64,000 bases of DNA from Rs1 sp000416275 (lineage in GTDB: Bacteria > Pseudomonadota > Gammaproteobacteria > Pseudomonadales > Balneatricaceae): positions 2,790,001-2,854,000 of the forward strand of contig OZ251574.1 in the NCBI GenBank assembly GCA_965243635.1, given 5' to 3'. The notes under the pieces were generated by a model that ran no database searches, had not been told where the DNA came from, and saw only the letters and a program-made list of their open reading frames with translations. The translations under genes were made by a program, and so were the position numbers. This document shows, one piece after another, positions 29,112-38,309 of the stretch (the stretch's first letter is position 1; each line of letters starts with the position of its first letter).

Positions 29112-29642
29112 GAGTAGTTTAGTCAAACTTAGGCTTAAATCTTTCTCCGCCATGTTTATATATAGCTCCCCGTCGCTAATCGAGATGGTGATTTGCATTT
29201 TACGCGCCACAAAATCTGCGAGTTTCGCCACTTGCTTAGCATCAAATTTATAGACACTAATATGCGGTAAGGCCTGAAAAGCTGCCTGATTCTTTTGCCA
29301 CCAAATGTCTGTTTCACTACCGTACGCGTACAGTGTTACTCGCGGTGACCGACTCACCCCTTTGCGCATCCTCTCGGCGCTGGCCTGCCCGACTTCTATC
29401 CAGCTTTCAACTTCTAGACTAGGTGATATCTGCCACAGATCAGGTTCATCTTGAGACGACAGCCCTCGAGTAAATTGTAGATCAGAATGATAATTAAGGG
29501 CATAGACCATCAGCCTAACCATCATTCTGGTGGATGTTTCTGAGGGGTGTTGAGTCAAGGTGAATTTACAACTGTCGTAAATATCCCGATCGGTATCTAC
29601 TAGCTGTAAATCAATTTTGTATAAAGTGGGTTTTAATGCCAT
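29109..29642 (-). CDS. yaeQ: YaeQ family protein
   Basis: A 177-residue cytoplasmic protein with the YaeQ hallmarks: MALKPTLYKIDLQLVDTDR at the start, QHPSETSTRMMVRLMVYAL, the FTRGLSSQDEPDLW core and the WIEVGQ segment. The family has a PD-(D/E)XK nuclease-like fold; its biological role is not established (once linked to haemolysin expression in E. coli). Length is normal. It is translationally coupled to the upstream small gene by a TAATG overlap. Confidence 0.92.
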   Translation of the reverse strand: MALKPTLYKIDLQLVDTDRDIYDSCKFTLTQHPSETSTRMMVRLMVYALNYHSDLQFTRGLSSQDEPDLWQISPSLEVESWIEVGQASAERMRKGVSRSPRVTLYAYGSETDIWWQKNQAAFQALPHISVYKFDAKQVAKLADFVARKMQITISISDGELYINMAEKDLSLSLTKLL

Positions 29643-29899
29643 TAAGAAGTGGTATCCAAAGTAACTGGCGTAGTGAGAATACTGTATAAGTTATCTAAAT
29701 GCTCGGCGGCATCTTTGCCTAAATCTGTCAGATAGCCACCATCGAGTCTCGTTACTAGACCCTTTTCAAATAATCTATTGGCCGCTTGCTGAATGCTTTC
29801 AGAGGCATCTCCGTGAACTTTAATACCTTCTAAAGTTGAGCTTAATCTAAACTGGGATAACAAGGTTAGCTCGTTCACTAGATCGTTACTTAATTTCAT
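29642..29899 (-). CDS. TIGR02647 family small protein
   Basis: An 85-residue protein. The ATG at 29899 is preceded by AAGGA at 7 bp, better supported than the longer open frame from 30031. The pattern MKLSNDLVNELTLLSQF, GIKVHGDAS, A..RLFEKGLVT and DGGYLTDLGKDAAEHL is that of TIGR02647, a small helical family described as DNA-binding in gammaproteobacteria, function untested. It forms a two-gene operon with yaeQ (TAATG overlap). Confidence 0.85.
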   Translation of the reverse strand: MKLSNDLVNELTLLSQFRLSSTLEGIKVHGDASESIQQAANRLFEKGLVTRLDGGYLTDLGKDAAEHLDNLYSILTTPVTLDTTS

Positions 29900-30033
29900 A
29901 TATTGATCCTTTTTTAATTGCGGGATATGCAAAATAACCTTACTCCCCAAGCTACTCAGTTTCAACCTAGAATCAGCGATTGAGCGCGAAAATAAGTGTA
30001 TTATATTGATCGAGATAGGATGTGAGAACATTA

Positions 30034-30244
30034 ACCTGAATCAGTGGCTTCAAAGTGAATACAGAGTGTAAGATATTGGTTCTACAGTGGAATTGAAAAA
30101 TCTTAGCTGCAAGCTCAAATGCGTCCTGCATTCGCTCAATAAATGCATCCCTGCATAAAACCCGTAGGTTCAGCGGGTATTTTTCTAACCGCTGTAGAAT
30201 CAAGAGCTTGTGCTATGTGGCGCAGTGAAGTCATTGATTAAGGA
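30034..30244. repeat. MITE-like element A, copy with a 49-bp internal insertion
   Basis: 211 bp matching element A but with 49 extra bases around 30114-30162 (TGCGTCCTGCATTCGC and TGCATCCCTGCAT, a degenerate internal repeat). The right end is diverged (GATTAAGGA). A 3-bp duplication TTA flanks it (30031-30033, 30245-30247). It lies just upstream of the TIGR02647 gene. Confidence 0.82.
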
Positions 30245-30362
30245 TTAACTTAGCGACTTAGCTGTTTTGCCTACGCATCGCGTTATTAAGAGCATTAACA
30301 CTGGGGCGAACACTAGTGACGACCGTTTTAGATCGACGTGATTAGTGATTTTGATGGCTTTT

Positions 30363-30524
30363 ACCTGAATCCGTGACTTCAAAGTGAATACAGAGTGTAA
30401 GATGTTGGTTTTACGGTGGAATTGAAAAATCTTAGCTGCACCCGTAGGTTCAGCGGGCATTTTTCTAACCGCCGTAGAATCAAGAGCTTGCGCTATGTGG
30501 TGCAGTGAAGTCACTGATTCAGGT
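30363..30524. repeat. MITE-like element A, copy 3 (162 bp)
   Basis: Full-length copy with the standard ends and a 3-bp duplication TTT (30360-30362, 30525-30527). It is in the same orientation as the 211-bp copy only 118 bp away. Confidence 0.88.
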
Positions 30525-30680
30525 TTTAGTAATCATTGCTCTGCAGTGGTTTAACTCTCGACTGTTTTTTAATATATTAGGCCACTACTAGCTCCTTGAT
30601 ATCGAGTGCTTAAGCCTCCCGTTTAAGCTCTGCCAACGATCATCGGCCGCTATCACAGCTAAACTATTACAGGCTCATTG

Positions 30681-31244
30681 ATGTCGATCACTATTATTGA
30701 AACACCTAGGTTGAACTTAGGGTTGCTAATCCCCGAAGAGTTTCCTCTTTTACAGCAGTATCTGTTGATCAATAAAGAACATCTCGCCCGCTGGGAGCCA
30801 TCCCGAGAGCCCGTCTATTTCACTGAGTATGAAGTCACTTTACGGATCAAAAGCGCCCTGTTAGCTTTTAAGCAACAATCTGCATTCCACTGGGTTATTC
30901 TCAACAAAAGTGACGATCAAGTACTGGGCGTCTGCAATTTCTCTAACTTAGTCCGTGGTCCAATGCAGGCCTGCCACCTTGGATACGCTGTCTCTGCCGC
31001 CCATCAAGGCACGGGGATTATGCACGAGGCACTGACCGCCGCAATCTTGTATATCTTTGAAAAGCTGCAATTTCACCGCATCATGGCCAATTATATGCCC
31101 GACAATCAACGCAGTGCAAAACTGCTTGAATCGCTGGGTTTTGAGCGTGAGGGCTACGCGAAAGCGTATTTAAAGATTGCCGGTCAATGGCAAGATCACG
31201 TGCTGACCGCACTCGTTAACCCTAATGATTCAACCGGCGATTAG
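30681..31244 (+). CDS. rimJ: Ribosomal-protein S5-alanine N-acetyltransferase
   Basis: A 187-residue GNAT-family enzyme that transfers acetyl from acetyl-CoA to the N-terminal alanine of ribosomal protein S5 in E. coli. Similarity to RimJ is strong along its length: NFSNLVRGPMQACHLGYAV, then HQGTGIMHEALTAAI (acetyl-CoA loop), HRIMANYMPDNQRSAKLLESLGF in pieces, and GQWQDHVLTAL near the end. I prefer the ATG at 30681 over the TTG one codon earlier. It is convergent with hutF and monocistronic. Confidence 0.88.
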   Translation: MSITIIETPRLNLGLLIPEEFPLLQQYLLINKEHLARWEPSREPVYFTEYEVTLRIKSALLAFKQQSAFHWVILNKSDDQVLGVCNFSNLVRGPMQACHLGYAVSAAHQGTGIMHEALTAAILYIFEKLQFHRIMANYMPDNQRSAKLLESLGFEREGYAKAYLKIAGQWQDHVLTALVNPNDSTGD

Positions 31245-31275
31245 CCGGCTGAAAAGTCTAGTCTGACGCTTAATC

Positions 31276-32646
31276 TCACAAACTAGCAGTGAGATTCTTC
31301 AGTACTAACTTGTAGCTCACAGCACTGCTCTGCTGAGCTTTGTGCTGGTAATTTTGCACCACCCAACGACCTGCAACCATGACATCTTTGACTTGATTTT
31401 GCTGACTGGCAAAGATAAAACTATCCAACAAATGCTGTTGACTGCTGGCGAACAGCTCGATTTTTTCTTGATCGAGCACTAGTAAATCAGCTTTCTTACC
31501 GATCGCAAGCTCCCCGGCATTTCGCCCGAGACTCTGCGCGCCGCCGAGAGCTGCGCGCTGCCACAAATTAGCTCCGACCGAGGGCTGCTGCGCTGTCGCC
31601 AAAATTGCGCGCTGCTGTTTGATTAACCGCTGCACGTATTCAAGCCAGCGAAGCTCTTCAATCGGGTTGATCGAAATATGGCTATCTGAGCCTATCGCAA
31701 GCGCGCCTCCCTCCGCTAGGTATTCAGTAGTCGGGAATATACCATCCCCCAAATTAGCTTCTGTAGTGGGACAAATACCGGCGACTGCACCCGATCGGGC
31801 CAGCGTCTGACGCTCTGTCACAGTTAGATGGGTTGCATGAATTAAACACCAGTGCTTATCGACCGTTTGATTGTCATACAACCACTGCACAGGCCTTTTG
31901 CCCAATACTGCTAAGCAATCATTTACCTCTTGTTGCTGCTCTGCAATATGAATATGAATCGGCGCATTCTCATCTAAGCTCTTTAGATAGCCGACCGTGT
32001 CATTAAGCAGCTGCAAATTGGTCGCTCTTAGTGAATGTGGCGCCATACCGACACGGCTCTGAGGATACTTTTTACTCAAATCAATACAGTCGGACACCAA
32101 CCGATTAAACGAGTCGGCATCATTAATAAAACGCCGCTGCCCATCAGTAGGCTCTTGCGCCCCAAAGCCACTGTAGCGATATAACACCGGCAAATGAGTC
32201 AACGCAATCCCGGACGTCTGCGCCGCGACAAAAATGCACTCAGACATTTCGCTCAGCTGACTATAATTTTCACCGCTCGATTGATGATGTAAATAATGGA
32301 ACTCACCGACGCTAGTGTAGCCTGCTTTCAACATTTCAATATATAGTTCAGTGGCGATTATTTGCGCTTGCTCAGGCGTTATCTGTGCCAGAAAGCCATA
32401 CATCACTTTGCGCCATGTCCAAAAGCTATCTTGACCTTCACTGCCCTGTTCACTCATCCCGGCAAAAGCCCGCTGAAAGGCGTGCGAGTGACAATTGACC
32501 ATCCCGGGAATAACTGGCCCATCGGCAATTTCTGCGCTTTCCAGACAACCATCGACAATTTCAGTAATAGTGCCATTCGCAATTACCAAGGTTTTATCAC
32601 TTTGCCAACCGGTACTTGTCAGGATTTGCTGTGCATATAATTTCAT
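31276..32646 (-). CDS. hutF: Formimidoylglutamate deiminase
   Basis: A 456-residue amidohydrolase-superfamily enzyme that converts N-formimino-L-glutamate to N-formyl-L-glutamate and ammonia, the fourth step of the five-step histidine degradation pathway. Metal-ligand and active-site regions are visible: VNCHSHAFQRA (HxH), FHYLHH, IHIAEQ, LIHATHL and GSDSHISINP. The ATG at 32646 with AGAGAAG upstream is chosen over a longer frame to 32697 that overlaps hutG. It follows hutG by 10 bp on the same strand, so the two form an operon giving glutamate plus formate. hutU, hutH and hutI are not in the window. Confidence 0.94.
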   Translation of the reverse strand: MKLYAQQILTSTGWQSDKTLVIANGTITEIVDGCLESAEIADGPVIPGMVNCHSHAFQRAFAGMSEQGSEGQDSFWTWRKVMYGFLAQITPEQAQIIATELYIEMLKAGYTSVGEFHYLHHQSSGENYSQLSEMSECIFVAAQTSGIALTHLPVLYRYSGFGAQEPTDGQRRFINDADSFNRLVSDCIDLSKKYPQSRVGMAPHSLRATNLQLLNDTVGYLKSLDENAPIHIHIAEQQQEVNDCLAVLGKRPVQWLYDNQTVDKHWCLIHATHLTVTERQTLARSGAVAGICPTTEANLGDGIFPTTEYLAEGGALAIGSDSHISINPIEELRWLEYVQRLIKQQRAILATAQQPSVGANLWQRAALGGAQSLGRNAGELAIGKKADLLVLDQEKIELFASSQQHLLDSFIFASQQNQVKDVMVAGRWVVQNYQHKAQQSSAVSYKLVLKNLTASL

Positions 32647-32656
32647 CGAATCTTCT

Positions 32657-33472
32657 CTATTTTTCAATGTCGGTAGACCTGCTGTTTTGCTGTGCAAAAT
32701 CTAGTAAGTGCAGCACTAGTGCCCGCAATACTTTTTTAACCGCCAAGGCCTTCTCTTCAGCGTAAACAGCAGTAGCTTCGTGCATATAAGTACGCTGTGA
32801 AAGCTCTAATTGAATCGCGTGAATATTCTGCTGTGGCTGGCCATAAGCACGGGTAATGTAACCACCTTTAAAACGGCCATTGCTAATTTGAGAATATGGA
32901 GCACAACAAAAATCATCTAAATGACTCTGTAATTCGCGACTGCAGCTAGCACCATCCACGGTTCCAAAGTTAAAGTCCGGCAACTGACCACTAAAAAATC
33001 GCTGCACCTCTGAGCGTATCGAATGGGCATCCAATAAAATAGCGATGCCGTACTGCTGTTGCATCTGCGTCAATTGAGTAGATAGTTGTTGATGATAAGG
33101 CTGCCAGTAGTCGCTGATGCGGCGTTGCACTTCTTGCTCATCGGGTAACTGACCGGCTAAATAAATAGCCGAAAAATCAAAGCAGCTGGTAGGACAAAGT
33201 TCTGTACTTTGCGCTCCTGGATATAAATTAACCCCTTGAGGGTCGCGATTCAGATCGATCACATTACGATTATAGCTAGGCTTAATAGTGTAAACACCGA
33301 GCTCTTTTGCAAAATCATATAGCAAGTCAATGCACCAATCGGTGTCTGGTACTGACAGACCTCGCTCAGTCATCGAGGCTTTTATCTCCCTCGCAATCAA
33401 TTCACCATTATGTGGCATACTAATCAGTAAAGGCACACGGCCTTCACTTAGCGTGTAAACTTGTGCAGACAT
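32657..33472 (-). CDS. hutG: N-formylglutamate deformylase
   Basis: A 271-residue zinc-dependent hydrolase that splits N-formyl-L-glutamate to glutamate and formate, the last step of the HutF route. The family signature is clear: LLISMPHNGE near the N-terminus, NRNVIDLNRDPQG, LLDAHSIRS and IQLELSQRTYM. The ATG at 33472 has AGGTGA upstream and is preferred to the frame start at 33496. It is the first gene of hutGF. A HutC-type palindrome lies 66 bp upstream of the start, so induction by urocanate is likely. Confidence 0.94.
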   Translation of the reverse strand: MSAQVYTLSEGRVPLLISMPHNGELIAREIKASMTERGLSVPDTDWCIDLLYDFAKELGVYTIKPSYNRNVIDLNRDPQGVNLYPGAQSTELCPTSCFDFSAIYLAGQLPDEQEVQRRISDYWQPYHQQLSTQLTQMQQQYGIAILLDAHSIRSEVQRFFSGQLPDFNFGTVDGASCSRELQSHLDDFCCAPYSQISNGRFKGGYITRAYGQPQQNIHAIQLELSQRTYMHEATAVYAEEKALAVKKVLRALVLHLLDFAQQNSRSTDIEK

Positions 33473-33517
33473 CTGATCACCTTTTAATTTCAACAATGTG
33501 TATCTTCAAAACATGAC

Positions 33518-33535
33518 AATAAGTGTGCACTTATT
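33518..33535. promoter_or_regulatory. Palindrome upstream of hutG
   Basis: AATAAGTG-TG-CACTTATT, a perfect 8-2-8 palindrome directly beside the HutC-like site. It is a candidate operator, unassigned. Confidence 0.4.
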
Positions 33536-33537
33536 AG

Positions 33538-33550
33538 CTTGTATATACAA
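33538..33550. promoter_or_regulatory. HutC-type operator
   Basis: CTTGTATATACAA contains the palindrome TTGTATATACAA and matches the known HutC recognition core TGTATATACA of Pseudomonas hut promoters. Position, between hutD and hutG and 66 bp before hutG, supports repression of hutGF. No hutC gene is in the window. Confidence 0.65.
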
Positions 33551-33717
33551 TCAAAATAAAAGCCTATCCGACAATAACTTATCGCCTGCTAAGCAGCGCT
33601 TTACCGGAAGATAGACAAATAGGCGACAGCTAGATCACAGACATCCGATAGGATGATCGAGGTTTTTTTTCGAGCTTTGGTCAATTTATCGAGCAAAAAA
33701 AAAGCCGTCTTACTCGC

Positions 33718-34332
33718 TTAGCGTTTAAAAAGCTCAACAATGATAATGGTATTTAAATCAGTACTGGCACGATTATCAAGTGCTATTGCCTGCAGTGCCG
33801 GCTGTTCAATTCTCAGCATTTCATGCCACTGCAAGGCCGTTTCCCGCCCAGACACTTGTACTTGTAAAGCATCGCTGACACTAAAAATAAGTAACGTATC
33901 ACAGGCCGTCACTATCGGCATCTGAGCAGAGAGCTGATGTATGCTCAGTAAATGGCTATAACTATGCGCAGCAGTCATCAAATTAAACATTTTAGCTATT
34001 GTGCATCCCAGCAACTGGCAACTAACCTGCTCAGCACCAGAAAAAACCGCCTTATCGTATCGATTTAATTTAATCTGATTCGCTGTCTCAGCATTACCTA
34101 TCGACAGTACAACGCGCTCACCTTGCAATAAAATCTGACTGCGATCAATACCATTGAAGCATGAATATTGACTGTCTCCGCTTAAAGTAGCGATACTCAA
34201 CCGCCAGTCAAAAGCGCCGTTTTTAGCCAGTTCGCTGTCCGATGCCAGCTCGAGGGTATCTCCCCTGCCATTTTTCCATTTACTTAGCTTATAGTGCTGT
34301 TCTTTATACAGCCGATTTTTTTTAGAGTTCAT
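33718..34332 (-). CDS. hutD: HutD family protein
   Basis: A 204-residue cupin-fold protein of the HutD/Ves family, thought to limit or govern histidine utilisation in Pseudomonas; its exact activity is not established. Recognisable features are KWKNGRGDTLELA near the N-terminus, FDWRLSIATL, and FNGIDRSQILLQG. Length is normal. It lies upstream of hutG on the same strand with a 245-bp gap containing the HutC-type operator, so it is likely a separate transcript under the same regulon. Confidence 0.85.
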   Translation of the reverse strand: MNSKKNRLYKEQHYKLSKWKNGRGDTLELASDSELAKNGAFDWRLSIATLSGDSQYSCFNGIDRSQILLQGERVVLSIGNAETANQIKLNRYDKAVFSGAEQVSCQLLGCTIAKMFNLMTAAHSYSHLLSIHQLSAQMPIVTACDTLLIFSVSDALQVQVSGRETALQWHEMLRIEQPALQAIALDNRASTDLNTIIIVELFKR

Positions 34333-34938
34333 ATAAATCTTAACTTCCCGCTACACTGTTAATTTGTTCGACATATTAAGCCTATTTTTTGAATTTAACA
34401 TCCCATAACTCCACTGCAAACCCAGCCCTTGCCTCAATCAAAATATACTTTTTACTACCGGCCACCATCAGATAATTGCTACGGGTTGCCAGCTGTATCT
34501 TTTAACCGCTGTGGTTGAATTGAGTCGCAAAACCAGCTTGCCAGTTCCTATACGGCGAAATTTATAAATGTAGTCACCGTTTTGTAATGAAAATTATTCA
34601 TTACATAATAAATTAAAGTTCATTCTATTCATGTAATTTTCACTAAAACTTCTTAAAAAGCATTCTTGAATATTATCTACAGCCCAATTTGCTGCTTTAT
34701 CACCCCTCTCACGCTGTGTAACGAGCACCACTATTCTTGTAGTTTATTTACAACAACAACCTCAACATTATAGGTAGTAAAACTACACAACCCCAGAAGA
34801 CACGGGGCCTAGCATTGACTAAAGCTCGCGTTTAGCGGCATTATCTAATCACCCCAACGGGATAAATAGCAAGGCGTCACCATAAATTTAGCTTAAAACA
34901 GCAACCATAAAAATCACTCTAGATGAAGGATCAATATA
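34333..34938. other. Divergent intergenic region hutD / aceA with a palindrome
   Basis: 606 bp without a gene. It contains the perfect palindrome GTAATGAA-AATTA-TTCATTAC (34584-34604), about 335 bp upstream of aceA and 250 bp from hutD, a possible operator for either. The remainder is AT-rich with no recognised element. Confidence 0.45.
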
Positions 34939-36546
34939 ATGTCTCAATACATGCAAGATATAGATGCTGTTACCAGCCTAAAAGCCAGCAATGGAAGCAA
35001 ATGGCAAGCAATTAGCGCTGAATCAGCCGCCAGAATGAGATCTCAAAATCGCTTTAAGACCGGTTTGGATATTGCAAAGTACACCGCTAAAATAATGCGC
35101 AATGACATGGATAATTATGATGCCAATCCAGAGCTATACACTCAATCGCTAGGCTGCTGGCACGGTTTTATCGGCCAGCAGAAAATGATCTCTATCAAAA
35201 AGCATTTTGATAATACTGATCGTAAATATCTCTACCTTTCAGGCTGGATGATTGCAGCGCTGCGCTCAGACTTTGGGCCGCTACCTGATCAGTCTATGCA
35301 TGAGAAAACCGCAGTCGCGAGTTTAATCGCAGAGTTGTACACTTTTTTAAGACAGGCGGATGCCCGAGAGCTAGGTGGATTGTTCCGTGAACTAGATGCA
35401 GCCCGCACGGCACATGATGGTGAACTGGTGAAAGCGGCTCAACATAAGATTGACAGTTATGTCACTCATGTCGTGCCAATTATTGCCGACATAGATGCAG
35501 GTTTTGGCAATGCAGAGGCCACTTACTTGATGGCGAAGCAAATGATTGAAGCGGGCGCTTGCTGCATTCAACTAGAGAATCAAGTCTCCGATGAAAAACA
35601 GTGTGGTCATCAAGATGGCAAAGTAACCGTACCTCACGCCGACTTTTTGGCAAAAATAAATGCGGTTCGCTACGCCTTTTTAGAACTTGGCATCGATGAT
35701 GGCGTGATCGTTGCTCGCACCGACTCTTTGGGCGCAGGATTAACCAAACAGATTGCTGTGACTAATGAGGTAGGTGATTTAGGTGATCAGTACAACTCCT
35801 TCATTGACTGCGATGAAGTGTGTGCAGATCAGATCAACCACGGTGATGTTTTACTGAAACGCAACGGCAAATTAGTCCGACCAAAACGCTTAGCGAGCAA
35901 TTTGTTCCAGTTCCGCAAAGACACCGGTGAAGCACGCTGTATATTAGACAGCATAACGTCCCTGCAAAACGGTGCCGATTTATTGTGGATAGAAACTGAA
36001 AAACCTCATATAGGTCAAATCGGCGCGATGATTGATGAAATTCGCAAAGTAGTACCTAACGCTAAGTTAGTGTACAACAATTCTCCCTCATTCAACTGGA
36101 CACTCAGCTTTCGCCAGCAAGTGTTTGATTTAATGCAGCAAGATGGTCGTGATGTTGCAGCTTACCAGAGAGAGGACCTAATGAATGCGAAGTACGATGA
36201 AACGGAACTTTCAATAGCAGCTGATGAAAAGATCCGTACTTTCCAGGCAGATTCAGCCAAACAAGCGGGAATATTCCATCATTTAATCACCCTGCCTACT
36301 TACCATACAGCAGCATTGTCCACTGACAATTTAGCCAAAGAATACTTCGGTGATCAAGGCATGCTAGGTTATGTTAAGGGTGTACAACGCAAAGAAATTC
36401 GTCAGGGGATTGCCTGCGTAAAACACCAAAATATGGCGGGATCGGATATCGGTGACGACCACAAAGAATACTTTGCCGGAGAAGCAGCGCTTAAAGCTTC
36501 AGGTAAAGACAATACGATGAATCAATTCAATACTAGTGTTGCTTAG
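34939..36546 (+). CDS. aceA: Isocitrate lyase
   Basis: A 535-residue glyoxylate-shunt enzyme cleaving isocitrate to succinate and glyoxylate, for growth on acetate, fatty acids or other C2 sources. The sequence is of the longer Pseudomonas/Marinobacter-like class: SLGCWHGFIGQQ, the Mg-binding ADIDAGFGNAEATY, the active-site loop DEKQCGHQDGK (Cys-Gly-His) and NNSPSFNWT. The start ATG at 34939 follows GAAGGATC. The gene is monocistronic: a strong intrinsic terminator follows, and the divergent region upstream is 606 bp. No malate synthase is adjacent. Confidence 0.95.
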   Translation: MSQYMQDIDAVTSLKASNGSKWQAISAESAARMRSQNRFKTGLDIAKYTAKIMRNDMDNYDANPELYTQSLGCWHGFIGQQKMISIKKHFDNTDRKYLYLSGWMIAALRSDFGPLPDQSMHEKTAVASLIAELYTFLRQADARELGGLFRELDAARTAHDGELVKAAQHKIDSYVTHVVPIIADIDAGFGNAEATYLMAKQMIEAGACCIQLENQVSDEKQCGHQDGKVTVPHADFLAKINAVRYAFLELGIDDGVIVARTDSLGAGLTKQIAVTNEVGDLGDQYNSFIDCDEVCADQINHGDVLLKRNGKLVRPKRLASNLFQFRKDTGEARCILDSITSLQNGADLLWIETEKPHIGQIGAMIDEIRKVVPNAKLVYNNSPSFNWTLSFRQQVFDLMQQDGRDVAAYQREDLMNAKYDETELSIAADEKIRTFQADSAKQAGIFHHLITLPTYHTAALSTDNLAKEYFGDQGMLGYVKGVQRKEIRQGIACVKHQNMAGSDIGDDHKEYFAGEAALKASGKDNTMNQFNTSVA

Positions 36547-36583
36547 CCTTTAAGCAACCGAGAACCGAGTTTAAATGCATGAC

Positions 36584-36621
36584 AAAAAAAGGTCGGGGTC
36601 TTCACAGACTCCGACCTTTTT
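36584..36621 (+). terminator. Intrinsic terminator of aceA
   Basis: A-rich run, then an 11-bp stem GGTCGGGGTCT / AGACTCCGACC (one G-U pair) with loop TCAC, followed by TTTTTT. It lies 38 bp after the aceA stop. Confidence 0.9.
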
Positions 36622-36746
36622 TGTCGCTTTTTTTACTTATTCTTTACTTATTTTTGACTCATTTAAAACATGCTGCAACTTACCCGCTCAGATTGAACAC
36701 AGCAGAACCGGTTAAAGAGAACTTTAAGCATCGCTCTAAATTAACA

Positions 36747-38230
36747 ACTCAAGTTTCGGGATTCAAATAAAACCAAAAAACAACACTAAGCATATGATAC
36801 AAAACAAGTTAATGCCTCTTTGTGGTAAAATAATTGTTGTCTATACAAAATAAAATACCACAAGAGACATCAAATGAATTCTGCCACAAAGACGGATGTT
36901 TTGCCATCAGTCACTGCTGATTTCCTCGAGCAATCTAACCTCAGTATCGACAATACTTTTAACTCTGCTTGGAAACACCTCGGCTTTAATAGCCAGCTAC
37001 TTCAAGCAAAATTTCATAAACGCTCTGGCGTGCCAGCGAGCGATATTGTGTATCTACTTATGCTGTGGGTTTGGCTAAAAACTCAATCGGTAGCGATTTT
37101 CTCTCGCGATGCATTATTGAGCTTTAGTGCAGCAAAAAAAGTGCTTAAATCTAACTCTCATGGAGGTTTAAGCGCGTTTGTTATTGATGATTCTGTGAAA
37201 ATAAGACGTGGAAAAAAGATGCCTGGCGTTTCTAGTCACTTTGATCATTTAACCGAACGCTGCGTAATGGGTCAGCAAATAGTTACATTAGGCATCGCTA
37301 ATAATTCACAATTTGTTCCTGTTGATAATGAAATCTTCATCAGTAATGTGAGAGAGCAAACAGCCAATTCTACCTTTAAAGACCATCGCAGCATTGCTGC
37401 GAAACGTTATGCTAAATCTCAGTCTCAAACCAAACCTGAAATGGTGTGTGACATGATAGCAAGGGCGATTCGCGCAGGCATAAATGCAGATTATTTTTTG
37501 GCTGATGCATGGTTTGCCACCAAGCGCATTTTAAAAATGACAGAGACTCATTCACTGATCGCTATTGTTCGAATGAAAAGAAATAACACTAAATACCGAA
37601 TACGCATCAACGGCAAGACAAAGATGCTATATGCCAAGCAGTTATATCAACAGCACGTAAAGGGGAAATGGCAATCCCTGACTAAATTGCCTTACCAGAG
37701 CAAGTCTATTGTCGTTGAACTCAATCTAGCAGCGACGGATAAAGAGCACGATCAATGGATAAAAGTGAAGTTGTTATTTGTTCGATCTATGGATGAAACA
37801 AAGCAACAGGCAGGTAAGAATGATTGGGCGCTTTTTTTAACAATCGATAGTCAGATGTGTGACGAGAAGATACTTGAAGTGTACGCATTACGGTGGGGTA
37901 TCGAGGTATATTGCAAAGAGGCCAAACAAAAACTTGGTTTTTTGAAAGAGCAAAGTCGTCATTACAGCGCCTATATAGCGTCGATCCATTTGACTGGGTT
38001 AAGGTTTTGTATACTGCTATTTGTGCAGAATGAAGAAGGAGTAGCCAGTGTGAGTAAGGTGAGAAAATAGCCTTGAATAGAGCTTATGTAGTTTAAACTT
38101 CGCGAGCAAATTATGGGGACTATTTAAGGCGTTAATTGCAGGCACTTTGAGTGATATTATCGGGCTAAGTGAAGAAGATAAACGTAAAATACTGGAAAGC
38201 ATCGACCAAACAGTGGTCAAATTTTTTACA
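36747..38230 (+). mobile_element. IS4-like element, copy 1, right end truncated
   Basis: Left end ACTCAAGTTTCGGG matches copy 2 at 50287. The sequence stays about 98% alike through the transposase and its tail, but the match stops near 38230, so the last part and the right inverted repeat are lost. It has a 72-bp in-frame deletion in the transposase relative to copy 2. It sits immediately upstream of the effector island, in direct orientation with copy 2. Confidence 0.85.
36874..38070 (+). CDS. IS4-like transposase, copy 1 (internally deleted)
   Basis: A 398-residue version of the transposase at 50435-51703. The catalytic aspartates are in FVIDDS and LADAWFA, and the IS4 signature Y-x2-R-x3-E-x6-K is present as YALRWGIEVYCKEAK. 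Compared with copy 2 it lacks 24 residues after LLSFS, lost between two short A-rich repeats, and its C-terminal tail (in the +1 frame to about 38220) also carries a stop. It is probably inactive. Confidence 0.85.
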   Translation: MNSATKTDVLPSVTADFLEQSNLSIDNTFNSAWKHLGFNSQLLQAKFHKRSGVPASDIVYLLMLWVWLKTQSVAIFSRDALLSFSAAKKVLKSNSHGGLSAFVIDDSVKIRRGKKMPGVSSHFDHLTERCVMGQQIVTLGIANNSQFVPVDNEIFISNVREQTANSTFKDHRSIAAKRYAKSQSQTKPEMVCDMIARAIRAGINADYFLADAWFATKRILKMTETHSLIAIVRMKRNNTKYRIRINGKTKMLYAKQLYQQHVKGKWQSLTKLPYQSKSIVVELNLAATDKEHDQWIKVKLLFVRSMDETKQQAGKNDWALFLTIDSQMCDEKILEVYALRWGIEVYCKEAKQKLGFLKEQSRHYSAYIASIHLTGLRFCILLFVQNEEGVASVSKVRK

Positions 38231-38309
38231 ATTCTTAAAACAATAAGGAACTACAGATTAACTAACCTAAATTCTACTATTGTGTTAGCATCGATATATT
38301 TAATTTTAG

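Noticed and set aside
30245..30514. 89-codon open frame on the minus strand
   Set aside because: It is made almost entirely of MITE-like element A sequence and has no independent coding evidence.
36579..36770. 63-codon open frame after aceA
   Set aside because: It overlaps the aceA terminator and the IS4-like left end; its composition is not protein-like.
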